Assembly: GCF_018866325.1 (NCBI RefSeq)
Contig: NZ_CP076457.1
Coordinates: 5,305,001 to 5,369,000 of the forward strand
Direction: 5' to 3'
From: Streptomyces sp. YPW6
Lineage (GTDB): Bacteria; Actinomycetota; Actinomycetes; Streptomycetales; Streptomycetaceae
DNA: 64,000 nucleotides
The notes beneath the pieces were generated by a model that was given only the letters and a program-made list of their open reading frames with translations, was not told where the DNA came from and did not search any database. The position numbers and the translations under genes were made by a program. Of this stretch, positions 43,016 to 51,963 are shown piece after piece (position 1 is the stretch's first letter; every line of letters begins with the position of its first letter).

Positions 43016-46000
43016 TTACGGCGTGACCTTCTCGATCACGACGCTGCCGGTGCCCGCGGCGGTGCCGCGCGCGTTGACCAGCTGGACCTCGCCGAAGAAC
43101 TGGCGGCCCTCGGGAGCCGCCCCGGCGACCACGACCTCGGCGCCGACCTGGGCGGACGCGCCGTTGGCCAGGTTCACCGCCTTGGACGAGTCGACCTTGA
43201 TCGTGCCGAGCGACGCCGCGTAGTACACGTCGCGGTAGTCGTACGTGGTCGACCCGGCCGGGACCGAGTAGCCCTCGACGACGACGGTGTACGTGCCCGC
43301 GGCGGGCTTCACCAGGCTGACCGCCTCCTCGGAACCGGCCGAGGTGGCGCTGCCGACCTGCGTGGCGCCCCGGAAGACGTACAGGTCGAGGTCGGCGTTG
43401 GCGTCCGACGTACCGCCGATGGCGAAGTCGAGCTTCTCGACGCCCGCCCCGATGGTCACCGTGGTCTCACGGGTCTCACCGGTGGAGATCGACGGCTTCG
43501 CCACCTTGGCCGAGCCCAGCGAACCGCCCTGGAGCTTGCCCTGGAGGTCGGCGGCGGTGTTGGTGACCGTCCAGTCGACCGCGGCCGGAGCGCCGATCTT
43601 CGCCTCGGCGATGGTGCGCACCGCCGGGTCGAAGACCGCGCCGAGCAGCGAGACGTCCAGCTTGTACGGGTTGTCCAGCAGCGGCGACGTACGGCGCGAC
43701 TCGACCTCGATCTCCCACACGCCGGGCTGCGGGTCCTTGTAGGAGCGCGTGTCCGGGCGGCAGGTGTTGGACGGGTTCTCGTAGTTCGGGTAGCAGTAGA
43801 TCGTGGAGGTCGGGTCGACCGGCGTCCCGTACGGGTGCAGGGCGATGAACCGGGTCTGGCTGCCCGAGCGCAGCGCGCTGAGGGCGATCTCCAGGGTCTT
43901 CGCGCCCTCCGGCACGTTCACGAAGTACGACGTGGTGCCGTTGCGCTGCACCGAGCCGGACGTCTTGTAGGCGTAGCCGGGCTGCTTCAGGTCGTGGGCG
44001 ACGACGACCGTGGTCATGATCTGGTGGTCGACGCCGGAGGTCTTCTTGTCGTCGACCCGGAGGATGGCGCTGTGCACCCCGGCGGTCTTCGCCTTGGCCT
44101 TGACCTTGACCTTGACCGGCGTGCCGAGCGGCAGCGAGACGTACTTCGGGCTGCTGAGCCGGAAGGTGCCGTCGTTGTTCTTCCACGTCAGCTTGTGCTG
44201 GACATCGCGGTCCGGGCCCGTGGTGCGGGTGACGACGACGTCGTAGACCTTGGTCTCGCCGACCTTCAGGCCGCCCTCGCGGTCGTAGAGGCCGGTACCG
44301 AAGCCCGGGTCCTTGAGCGCGAAGTCGATCGCGGTGTCGACCGGGGCCTTCACCGAGAACTCGTGCGCGGGCTTGCCCTGCTTGGCGATCTGCTTCCAGG
44401 CCTTGACGATGTTGATCAGACCGGAGCCCTGGGCGTGCGCGGGCACGTCCTTGATGTGGCGCGCGGTGCTGGTCAGCGCGGTCCGCAGGTCGGCCGGGGG
44501 AAGCTCGATGCCCTTCTGCTTCGCCTTCGACAGCAGCAGCGCGGCAGCACCGGCGGCCTGCGGGGAGGCCATCGAGGTGCCCTGGAGCATGGAGTAGCCG
44601 GCCGGCAGGCCGTAACCCGCCTCCTTGACCGGACCGCCCGGCGCCCAGGTCTGGGTGGTGTTGATGGACGCACCCGGCGCCGAGATGATCGGCGTGAAGC
44701 CGCCGTCCTCACGCGGGCCGCGCGAGGAGAAGGGCAGCATGTCGTACTTCTTGGTGACGCGGGAGCCGTAGTTGGCCGCCCAGGTCTCCTTGGAGATCGA
44801 CGCGCCGACCGAGATCACGTGGTCGGCGAGCGACGGGTCGCCGATGGTGTTGAGCCCCGGGCCGCTGTTGCCGGCCGAGATGACCAGCTGCACGCCGTAG
44901 ATGTCGATGAGCCGCTTGTACAGCTCGGCGCGGGCGTTGTTGCCGTCGTTCAGCGGCGGCAGGCCGCCGATCGACATGTTGACGATGTCGACGCCGCGGT
45001 TGACGACGAGGTCGATCATGCCCTCGGTCAGCGCGATGTTCGTGCAGCCGCCGGACCAGGTGCAGGCGCGCGAGGAGACGATCTTGGCGCCGGGGGCGGC
45101 GCCGTTCATCTCGCCGCCGAACAGCCCGTTGGCCGCGGTGATGCCCGCGACGTGCGTGCCGTGCGAGCCCTCGATGACTCCGATGTTGACGAAGTCGGCC
45201 TTGGCGCCCGCCGCGTTGTAGACGACGTTCTTGCGGGTCTCGACGACGAACGGGATGCGCTCGACGACCGGGGTCCGCGGGTCGTCCTCACCGAAGTAGG
45301 AGACCTGGAACTTCTCCTTGTACGGCTTGAGCACCTTGTCGTCGGAGAAGTCCGCGTTGCTGTTCAGGTCGACCCGCGTGGTGCCGGTGACCGGGTCGTA
45401 CAGCACGCCCCAGACGTCGGTGGTGTCACCGTCGCGGTTGAGGTCGCCCGCCATGTCGCCGCCGGTGGTGGCCGACTCGGCGAACGTGGCGAACTTGTAG
45501 CTGCCCGCGGGGGCCGCGTACGTCTTGCCGCCGGACGTGAACGCCGGGCCGCTGACGGACTCGGTCATCCGCAGCCAGGTGCCGTCGCCGTCGCTGACCG
45601 GGTCGGTGGCGGTGACCCAGTCGACGATCTTGCGCTCGCCGGTGGTGGTCTTCCGCAGGGCCGGGTGGCCGAGGTCGACGCCGGAGTCCAGGATGCCGAT
45701 GGTGATCCCGCGGCCGTCGGCCTTCGGGTTCTTCTTGACGAAGTCGACCGCACCGGTCTCGAACGACGGGTTGTACGGGTTCTTCGCCGGGGTCTTCCTG
45801 TCCGGCCCCGCGTAGCTGCCCGTGGCCTTCGGCTGCTTGGCGCCGGCGGCCCGGTCGGCCTGGGGCGTCGGGTCGTCCAGCTTGATCTCCTGCTTGAGAT
45901 CGATGCCGAGGACGGACGAGAGCTTGGAGGCCGCCTTGATGGTGGACTCGGCGCTCTTCGTCGGGACCGTCGCCCGGACGTAGCCGAGCTTGTCGTAGGT

Positions 46001-46318
46001 CTGGCCGAGCACGGAGCCCTTGACGGAGTCCAGCTGCTTGCTGACCTGCTCGGTCGCCCCGGGGGTGGTGGCGACCATCATGGTGATGTTCTTCTCGCCC
46101 TTGGCCTCGGCCTTCGCCAGGACATCGGCGTCGGCCTTGCCGAGCTTGTCGCCCCGGTCGCTGGTGGCGGCCGGTTTGACGGGCGCCGGAGCCGGGTCGT
46201 CGGCGGCGAAGGCCGGAGCGGCGCCGGACGCGGTGAGAGCGGCCGCGAGGCCCGCCGCGGCCGCTATGCGGGCCGCTCGTCTGGCGCCCGGTATGGAACT
46301 GGGGGATTCCTTGGTCAT
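43016..46318 (-). CDS. Secreted S8 subtilisin-like serine protease (1100 aa)
   Basis: A large extracellular protease. The signal peptide covers residues 1-39 (AFA-AD). A propeptide-like region (about 60-150) precedes the catalytic domain with Asp211 (GILDSGVDLGHP), His386 (GSHGTHVAG), oxyanion Asn484 (SAGNSGPG) and Ser582 (GTSMASPQAAG); the wide Asp-His spacing holds an insertion. After about 640 come Ig-like/PPC-type beta domains, ending with YDYRDVYYAASLGTIKV. The ATG at 46318 has AGGG six bases upstream. An ATG two codons earlier (46324) overlaps that AGGG and is less likely. It has its own upstream region and hairpin, so it is monocistronic. Confidence 0.93.
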   Translation of the reverse strand: MTKESPSSIPGARRAARIAAAAGLAAALTASGAAPAFAADDPAPAPVKPAATSDRGDKLGKADADVLAKAEAKGEKNITMMVATTPGATEQVSKQLDSVKGSVLGQTYDKLGYVRATVPTKSAESTIKAASKLSSVLGIDLKQEIKLDDPTPQADRAAGAKQPKATGSYAGPDRKTPAKNPYNPSFETGAVDFVKKNPKADGRGITIGILDSGVDLGHPALRKTTTGERKIVDWVTATDPVSDGDGTWLRMTESVSGPAFTSGGKTYAAPAGSYKFATFAESATTGGDMAGDLNRDGDTTDVWGVLYDPVTGTTRVDLNSNADFSDDKVLKPYKEKFQVSYFGEDDPRTPVVERIPFVVETRKNVVYNAAGAKADFVNIGVIEGSHGTHVAGITAANGLFGGEMNGAAPGAKIVSSRACTWSGGCTNIALTEGMIDLVVNRGVDIVNMSIGGLPPLNDGNNARAELYKRLIDIYGVQLVISAGNSGPGLNTIGDPSLADHVISVGASISKETWAANYGSRVTKKYDMLPFSSRGPREDGGFTPIISAPGASINTTQTWAPGGPVKEAGYGLPAGYSMLQGTSMASPQAAGAAALLLSKAKQKGIELPPADLRTALTSTARHIKDVPAHAQGSGLINIVKAWKQIAKQGKPAHEFSVKAPVDTAIDFALKDPGFGTGLYDREGGLKVGETKVYDVVVTRTTGPDRDVQHKLTWKNNDGTFRLSSPKYVSLPLGTPVKVKVKAKAKTAGVHSAILRVDDKKTSGVDHQIMTTVVVAHDLKQPGYAYKTSGSVQRNGTTSYFVNVPEGAKTLEIALSALRSGSQTRFIALHPYGTPVDPTSTIYCYPNYENPSNTCRPDTRSYKDPQPGVWEIEVESRRTSPLLDNPYKLDVSLLGAVFDPAVRTIAEAKIGAPAAVDWTVTNTAADLQGKLQGGSLGSAKVAKPSISTGETRETTVTIGAGVEKLDFAIGGTSDANADLDLYVFRGATQVGSATSAGSEEAVSLVKPAAGTYTVVVEGYSVPAGSTTYDYRDVYYAASLGTIKVDSSKAVNLANGASAQVGAEVVVAGAAPEGRQFFGEVQLVNARGTAAGTGSVVIEKVTP

Positions 46319-46695
46319 CAGCATCCCTGTAAGTGAAAGAGAGAGTCCGGAATTCGGTACCGGATGACCGCTCACCCTGTCGTAAATGACAGAGGTTTGT
46401 GGAGAGTTGACGGAGACGAGTTTGCGACATGGCACAGATCCGCCACTGGGGGCAATGCGCCACCAGGGACGAATGAGCTGAAAGTGTCCACCGAGGCCGC
46501 CAGTTCGGCACCCGTGGTCCGGACCAGTGCCGGACCGCCTCCTCGGCGCCGACGCCCTGCCCTCAGCCGCCCCACCTCGCTGTACGGGGCCGCCGCCCTC
46601 GCTGTACGGGGCCGCCGCCCTCGCTGTACGGGGCCGTTGCCCCGGGCTCGACGGGGCCGCCGCCCGTGCTCGACGGGGCCGCAGCCGCCCCGCGT
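46319..46695. other. Intergenic region upstream of the subtilase gene (377 bp)
   Basis: The left part holds the subtilase promoter region with a small inverted repeat, CTGTC-N6-GACAG at 46377-46392, a candidate operator. The right part (46576-46690) is a 22-bp tandem array. No gene is supported. Confidence 0.55.
46576..46690. repeat. 22-bp intergenic tandem repeat, 5 units
   Basis: CTCGCTGTACGGGGCCGCCG units start at 46576, 46598 and 46620. Two shortened units (CTCGACGGGGCCGC) start at 46647 and 46669. Spacing is 22 except for one 27-base step. The array ends next to the stop codon of the AbiEi-like gene. Confidence 0.82.
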
Positions 46696-47763
46696 TCAGC
46701 GAGGCAGCACCATCACATAGGCGGCCGGCTCCCGGTCCGCCGCCGCCATCAGTGCCGTCCGCACCACCGTCGCCTGCTGGGCCGACGCCTCGCGCAGCTT
46801 CCTCGGCGTGAGGTGGACGACGGTGACCCCGAGCCGCTCCAACTGCTCCCTCTTCGCGGCGCACGCAGCCCACTCCGGGTCGGCCTGGACCCGGCCGCCC
46901 CTCCGGCCGGGCACGCCGTGCCGCGGCGCCCGGGAGTCCAGCTCCACGGCCACCGCGTGATCGGGCCAGTAGGCGTCGACCCCGCCCAGGCGCGGCCCGC
47001 CCGGCAGCCGCAGCTCCACGTTCCACACCGGGTCCGGCAGCCCGTACTCGCGCACCATCGCGTACAGCCGCGCCTCCGCCACCGCCCGCCCTTCGGCCAG
47101 CAGCGCGTCCACCGCGGCCACCACGGCGGGCCGCCCCAGCAGTTTGGCCTCGCTCAACTCGGCGACCAGGGCAGCTGGTTCGCAGTGCCCGTCGCGTACC
47201 GCCTCGGTCAGCAGCCGCCGGACCTCCGCGGCGTCGGCCGTGCCCGCCACCGCGTCCGCGACGGCCCGCTCCGCCGGGGCGACGGGCAGCCCGCCCACCC
47301 GCACCGGGTCCGGCATCGAGGCGGTCCGCAGCACCTCCACGAACCGGGTGGACCGCAGCCGCCGGGTGCGGGGGACCAGCACGTCGATCCGGTGCAGCGC
47401 CCCCAGCTCCCCGGCCCAGGCGAAGCCGTGCAGCGCGAGCGCGGCGACCCCGGTGACCATCGCCTCCCCGTACCCCGTCTCCGACGGGCCCGCCCCGCCG
47501 CGCCGCGCGGAGGCCGGCGGGCGCCCCGCGTACAGCAGCGCCCCGTGCAGCCGCTCCCGGCCGGTGGGCGGGCCCGGGTGCAGCAGGTAGACCCCCGGCA
47601 GCAGGTGCTGCCAGGCGCCGCCCGGCATGCACTGCGCCGACGTCTGCGCGGCGGAGACGCCCCGCGCCCTCAACTGGGCGGCGGACAGCACAAGCTGCGT
47701 CACGTCGCCGGGGTGCAGGGGGAGGCGCGGGAGACGGGCGGAGAGCGGGGTGTTCTGGGTCAT
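46696..47763 (-). CDS. AbiEi-antitoxin-like / DUF559-type protein (355 aa)
   Basis: The first half resembles the N-terminal region of type IV toxin-antitoxin AbiEi-like regulators (SAAQLRARGVSAAQTS, then LLPGVYLLHPG and AMVTGVAALALHGF). The second half ends with a Vsr/DUF559-like PD-(D/E)xK pattern: GVDAYWPDHAVAVELDS, then KREQLERLGVTVVHLTPRKL. This pairing is common in actinobacteria and its role is not established. No AbiEii toxin gene is adjacent, so a working toxin-antitoxin pair is not supported. ATG at 47763 lacks a strong ribosome site. Base composition is like its neighbours. Confidence 0.7.
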   Translation of the reverse strand: MTQNTPLSARLPRLPLHPGDVTQLVLSAAQLRARGVSAAQTSAQCMPGGAWQHLLPGVYLLHPGPPTGRERLHGALLYAGRPPASARRGGAGPSETGYGEAMVTGVAALALHGFAWAGELGALHRIDVLVPRTRRLRSTRFVEVLRTASMPDPVRVGGLPVAPAERAVADAVAGTADAAEVRRLLTEAVRDGHCEPAALVAELSEAKLLGRPAVVAAVDALLAEGRAVAEARLYAMVREYGLPDPVWNVELRLPGGPRLGGVDAYWPDHAVAVELDSRAPRHGVPGRRGGRVQADPEWAACAAKREQLERLGVTVVHLTPRKLREASAQQATVVRTALMAAADREPAAYVMVLPR

Positions 47764-48382
47764 GTCCCGGGGTTTCCCGCCCGTGCGGGCGGCCCTAACC
47801 CCTGTTACACGCCCGTCGACATTCCCGGACAACGCCGTCCTAAAGTACGGACGTTCGACGACCGAAATGGGCCTTCGCGCCGGGAATGGGGGAGGGGCGT
47901 CCCGGGCGGATGTACGAGCGCCGCTTTCACGCCGCACGCACGCCGTACCCGGGCGCCCCTCGATCACGCCCCCGCAGTCGCCACCCTGCCCGGCCCGGGT
48001 ACCTCCCCGTGAGACCCCGTACCGCCACGCTCGCCCGGCCCGAGCGCTCCCTCGGTCCCGCCCCCCGGGGCGACGCTCGCCCGGCCCGAGCGCTCCCTCG
48101 GTCCCGCCCTCCGGGGCGACGCTCGCCCGGCCCGAGCGCTCCCTCGGTCCCGCCCTCCCGGGCGACGCACGCCCGTCCCGAGCGCTCCTCGGTCCCGCCC
48201 GTACAGGCACGTCCACCGGGCCGGAGTGCCCTTCGGTCACGCCCTCGTGCTCACGCGGCCCGGGTTGCACTCCGGCCGCGCGTTCCCGCGCTCAGGCCGC
48301 CCGGCCGGAACTTCCGCACGCAGGCCGCACTCCGGCCGCGCGTTCCGCGCTCAGGCCGTGGCCCGCCCGCGCGTTCCCGTAC
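47764..48382. other. Gene-free region with tandem repeats (619 bp)
   Basis: No open frame here has coding-like codon use. The region holds four 46-bp units (48027-48200) and a further pair of about 30-bp repeats, GCACTCCGGCCGCGCGTTCC at 48269 and 48329. The left end (47764-47900) must carry the promoter of the AbiEi-like gene. Confidence 0.6.
48027..48200. repeat. 46-bp intergenic tandem repeat, 4 units
   Basis: ACGCTCGCCCGGCCCGAGCG starts at 48027, 48073 and 48119, and a slightly diverged copy (ACGCACGCCCGTCCCGAGCG) starts at 48165, exactly 46 bases apart. The first three units are nearly identical, suggesting recent slippage or homogenisation. Confidence 0.88.
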
Positions 48383-50977
48383 TCAGGAAGCGGCGCGGTC
48401 GCACTCCTGCCCGCGCAGGGCCCGCGCGAGATCGTCCCGGGCCTCCAGCACCAGCCGCCGCAGCGCCGGGGCCGCGTCCTCGTGCTCGGTGAGCCAGGCG
48501 TCGGTCGCGGCGAGGGTCGCGGGGCTGTCCTGGAGACCGGGGAACATCCCCAGCACCACGTGCATGCCGATCTGGATGGACCGCTCCGCCCAGATCCGCT
48601 CGATCACCTCGAAGTAGCGCTTGGCGTACGGAGCCAGCAACTCCCGCTGCGAAGGCTGCCCGAAGCCCGCGATGGTCGCCTCGACCAAGGCGTTGGACAG
48701 CTTGTCCGACTCCACCACCGCCGCCCACGCCTGCGCCTTCACCGCCTCCGAGGGCCGTGAGGCCAGGCACCGTACGTGGTGACGCTTGCCGGACGCCGTG
48801 TCGTCACGGGCCAGTTCGGCGTCGATCGCCGCCTCGTTCGCCACCCCGTGCGAGGCCAGCGGGGCGAGGAAGGCCCAGCGCAGCTCCTGCTCGACGTCGA
48901 GACCGTCGATCCGGGCCGTGCCGTCCAGCAGCCCGCCCAGCAGCCGGAAGTCCTCCTCGGACGAGGCGACCGCTGCGAAGAAGCGGGCCCAGGCCAGCTG
49001 GTGCTGGCTGCCCGGCTCGGCGGCCCGCAGCTCGCGCAGCGCGCCCTCGGCCAGCGCCCGGCCGCCTTCCTCACGCCAGTCGGGCGCGGCGTAGTTGACC
49101 AGAGCCGACCGCGACCAGGCGTGCAGCATCTGGAGCACGCCGATGTCGCTCTCGCGGCCGGCGAACGCCAGCACCAGCGCGACGAAGTCACGGGCCGGCA
49201 ACAGGGCGTCCCGGGTCAGCCCCCACAGGGCCGACCAGCACAGGGCGCGGGCCAGCGGGTCCGTGATCTCGCCCAGGTGATCGCGGAGCGTGGCCAGCGA
49301 CCCCTCGTCGAAGCGGACCTTGCAGTACGTGAGGTCGTCGTCGTTGACCAGGATCAGATCGGGCCGCTCGGAGCCGGCCAGTCCTTCCACCACGGTCCGC
49401 TCCCCGGCCACGTCCACCTCGGTGCGCGCGTACCGCGTCAGCTCGCCCTCGGGGGTACGCCGGTACAGGCCGACCGCGATGCGGTGCGGACGCAGCTCGG
49501 GATGGGAGGCGGCGGCCTCCTGGACGACGGTCAGCTCGGTGAGGACGTCCGCCGCGTCGTACGTCGGCACCGGGGTGAGCGTGTTGACGCCCGCGGTCTG
49601 GAGCCAGGAGCGCGACCAGGCCGTCATGTCCCGGCCCGACGTCTCGGCGAGCACCGACAGCAGGTCCCCGAGCCGGGTGTTGCCGTACGCGTGCTGCTTG
49701 AAGTAGCGCCGCGCGCCCTCCAGGAACGCGTCCCGCCCCACGTAGGCCACGAGCTGCTTGAGCACGGAGGCGCCCTTGGCGTACGTGATCCCGTCGAAGT
49801 TCAGCTTCGCGTCCTCCAGGTCACGGATGTCGGCCGTGACGGGGTGGGTGGAGGGCAGCTGGTCGGCGCGGTAGGCCCAGGCCTTGCGGTTGTTGGCGAA
49901 GGTGATCCAGCCGTCGGTGAAACGGGTCGACTCGACCATCGAGAAGGAGCCCATGAAGTCCGCGAAGGACTCCTTCAGCCACAGGTCGTCCCACCACTCC
50001 ATGGTGACCAGGTCGCCGAACCACATGTGCGCCATCTCGTGCAGGATGACGTTGGCCCGCCGCTCGTAGGCCGCCGAGGTGACCTTGCCGCGGTAGATGT
50101 ACTCCTCGCGGAAGGTGACCATGCCCGGGTTCTCCATGGCCCCGAGGTTGTACTCCGGCACGAACGCCTGGTCGTACTTGCCGAAGGGGTAGGGGAAGTC
50201 GAAGTGGTCGTGGAAGAAGTCCAGGCCCTGCTTGGTGATCAGGAAGACGTCGTCCGCGTCGAAGTGCTTGGCGAGCCCCTTGCGGCACATCGCGCCGAGC
50301 GGGATGTCCAGCGTGCTGCCGTCGGCGAGCGTACGGCTGTAGTGGTCGCTCACGTAGTGGTACGGGCCGGCGACGACGGCGGTGATGTAGGTGGAGATGG
50401 GCTGGGTCTCCGCGAACCGCCACACCCCGCCCTCCCGCGACTCCTCGGCCCCGTTGGACCAGACCCGCCAGTCCTCGGGAGCGGTGACCTGGAAGCGGAA
50501 GGGAGCCTTCAGGTCGGGCTGTTCGAAGGTGGCGAAGACACGGCGGGCGTCGGCCGGCTCGTACTGGGTGTAGAGGTACACCTCGCCGTCCTCCGGGTCG
50601 ACGAAGCGGTGCATGCCCTCGCCGGTCCGGCTGTACGCGCAGCGGGCGTCGACCACGACGACGTTCTCGCCCTCCAGGAGCCCGTCCAGAGCCACCCGCG
50701 TCCCGTCGAACACGGCAGCCGGGTCCAGGGCCTTCCCGTTCAGCGTCACGGCGTCCACACCCGGCGCGACCAGGTCGGCGAAGGTCGAGGCGCCGGCCAG
50801 GGCGGAGCGGAACCGGATCGTGGTGAGCGACCGGAACGTCAGCGGACCGCCGTCCCCGCCGGCCCCCTCGGGCTCCCCGACGGCGGACCGCAGGTCGAGA
50901 GCGACCTCGTATCCGTCGACGGTCAGCAGCTCGGCCCTCTTCTGGGCCTCGTCGCGGGACAGGTTTTCACCGGGCAC
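48383..50977 (-). CDS. Aminopeptidase N, M1 family (864 aa), second paralogue
   Basis: Zinc aminopeptidase with the same architecture as the gene at 38461: GAMENPG exopeptidase motif, HEMAHMWFGD zinc site with the downstream Glu in LKESFADF, and a helical C-terminus. It shares long blocks with the first copy (YAKGASVLKQLVAYVG, RPDLILVNDDDL-like). GTG at 50977 (VPGENLSRDEAQ) is chosen over GTG 50983 because AAGGAG is then eight bases away, and because it matches the start of the first paralogue. It is divergent from the DsbA-fold gene. The two copies probably differ in substrate preference or expression. Confidence 0.92.
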   Translation of the reverse strand: MPGENLSRDEAQKRAELLTVDGYEVALDLRSAVGEPEGAGGDGGPLTFRSLTTIRFRSALAGASTFADLVAPGVDAVTLNGKALDPAAVFDGTRVALDGLLEGENVVVVDARCAYSRTGEGMHRFVDPEDGEVYLYTQYEPADARRVFATFEQPDLKAPFRFQVTAPEDWRVWSNGAEESREGGVWRFAETQPISTYITAVVAGPYHYVSDHYSRTLADGSTLDIPLGAMCRKGLAKHFDADDVFLITKQGLDFFHDHFDFPYPFGKYDQAFVPEYNLGAMENPGMVTFREEYIYRGKVTSAAYERRANVILHEMAHMWFGDLVTMEWWDDLWLKESFADFMGSFSMVESTRFTDGWITFANNRKAWAYRADQLPSTHPVTADIRDLEDAKLNFDGITYAKGASVLKQLVAYVGRDAFLEGARRYFKQHAYGNTRLGDLLSVLAETSGRDMTAWSRSWLQTAGVNTLTPVPTYDAADVLTELTVVQEAAASHPELRPHRIAVGLYRRTPEGELTRYARTEVDVAGERTVVEGLAGSERPDLILVNDDDLTYCKVRFDEGSLATLRDHLGEITDPLARALCWSALWGLTRDALLPARDFVALVLAFAGRESDIGVLQMLHAWSRSALVNYAAPDWREEGGRALAEGALRELRAAEPGSQHQLAWARFFAAVASSEEDFRLLGGLLDGTARIDGLDVEQELRWAFLAPLASHGVANEAAIDAELARDDTASGKRHHVRCLASRPSEAVKAQAWAAVVESDKLSNALVEATIAGFGQPSQRELLAPYAKRYFEVIERIWAERSIQIGMHVVLGMFPGLQDSPATLAATDAWLTEHEDAAPALRRLVLEARDDLARALRGQECDRAAS

Positions 50978-51154
50978 GGGCACTCCTTCGTGACGCGCGT
51001 GTTGTGTCGTGTTCGAACCCATTGATCCTTGCATGCGTCCTCGCGCGGCGGCAGGCAGGGAATGGGTCGCCCCCGGGAGGCGTTCCCGTTCGATGGTGAA
51101 CACGACGTCCGTGTGACACGCCCTGCCGTGCAACACCCCCCTCGGAGGAGAGAC

Positions 51155-51805
51155 ATGTCAGAGAACACCCCGGCGAACGGCAAGACCCCGGTCGATTTCT
51201 GGTTCGACCCGCTCTGCCCCTGGGCGTGGATGACCTCGCGCTGGATGCTGGAGGTGGAGAAGGTCCGCGACGTCGAGGTCCGCTGGCACGTGATGAGCCT
51301 GGCCGTCCTCAACGAGGACAAGCTGGACGAGCTGCCGGAGGAGTACCGGGACATGCTGGAGAACCAGGCCTGGGGCCCGGTCCGGGTCGTCATCGCCGCC
51401 CAGCAGCTCCACGGCGACGATGTGGTCGGCCCCCTCTACACCGCGCTCGGCACCCGCTTCCACAACAACGGCGAAGGCCCCACCCGCGAGGCCGTGGCTG
51501 CCGCGCTGAAGGACGTCGGCCTGCCCGGGGACCTTGCCGAGTACGCCGACCGGGACACGTACGACACCGAGCTGCGCGCCTCCCACAAGGAAGGCATCGA
51601 GAAGGTGGGCCAGGAGGTCGGCACCCCGGTCATCGCGGTCCCCGGCGCGGACGGCGAGCAGATCGCCTTCTTCGGCCCGGTGGTCACCCCGGCCCCCAAG
51701 GGCGAGGAGGCGGCGAAGCTCTGGGACGGCACGCTGCTGGTCGCGTCCATTCCCGGCTTCTACGAGATCAAGCGGACCCGGACGCAGGGCCCGATCTTCG
51801 ACTGA
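51155..51805 (+). CDS. DsbA-fold mycothiol-dependent reductase-like protein (216 aa)
   Basis: Thioredoxin-fold protein of the DsbA/2-hydroxychromene-2-carboxylate isomerase group, most like mycobacterial Rv2466c (mycothiol-dependent nitroreductase). PVDFWFDPLCPWAWMTSRWM contains the active-site motif CPWA; the second Cys of the classic CPWC is Ala, so the enzyme would need mycothiol or another thiol to resolve the first Cys. VGTPVIAV contains the conserved cis-Pro. Length 216 is normal. ATG at 51155 has CGGAGGAGAGAC upstream, a very strong ribosome site. Cytoplasmic. Confidence 0.87.
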   Translation: MSENTPANGKTPVDFWFDPLCPWAWMTSRWMLEVEKVRDVEVRWHVMSLAVLNEDKLDELPEEYRDMLENQAWGPVRVVIAAQQLHGDDVVGPLYTALGTRFHNNGEGPTREAVAAALKDVGLPGDLAEYADRDTYDTELRASHKEGIEKVGQEVGTPVIAVPGADGEQIAFFGPVVTPAPKGEEAAKLWDGTLLVASIPGFYEIKRTRTQGPIFD

Positions 51806-51847
51806 CGCGGGCCGGCCGGCGACCGCGGGTGTCCCGCCCCCGCGGGT

Positions 51848-51911
51848 GTCCCGCGACCGCGCGTGCCCGTCCGGGGCCAGTGGCCCCCGCGGGGGCGCGC
51901 GGTCGCGGGAC
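51848..51911 (+). terminator. Nested hairpin downstream of the DsbA-fold gene
   Basis: Perfect 16-bp outer arms GTCCCGCGACCGCGCG (51848-51863) and CGCGCGGTCGCGGGAC (51896-51911). The loop contains a second stem, GGGGCC-AGT-GGCCCC. It lies 43 bases past the stop. Confidence 0.78.
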
Positions 51912-51963
51912 GGGCTGTTGATGCTCCTATTGGCTGTCAGTGGTGCCTCGTACGGTGTGAGGC

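Noticed and set aside
48027..48200. CRISPR-like appearance of the 46-bp array
   Set aside because: Units are directly adjacent without unique spacers, and no cas genes are present.
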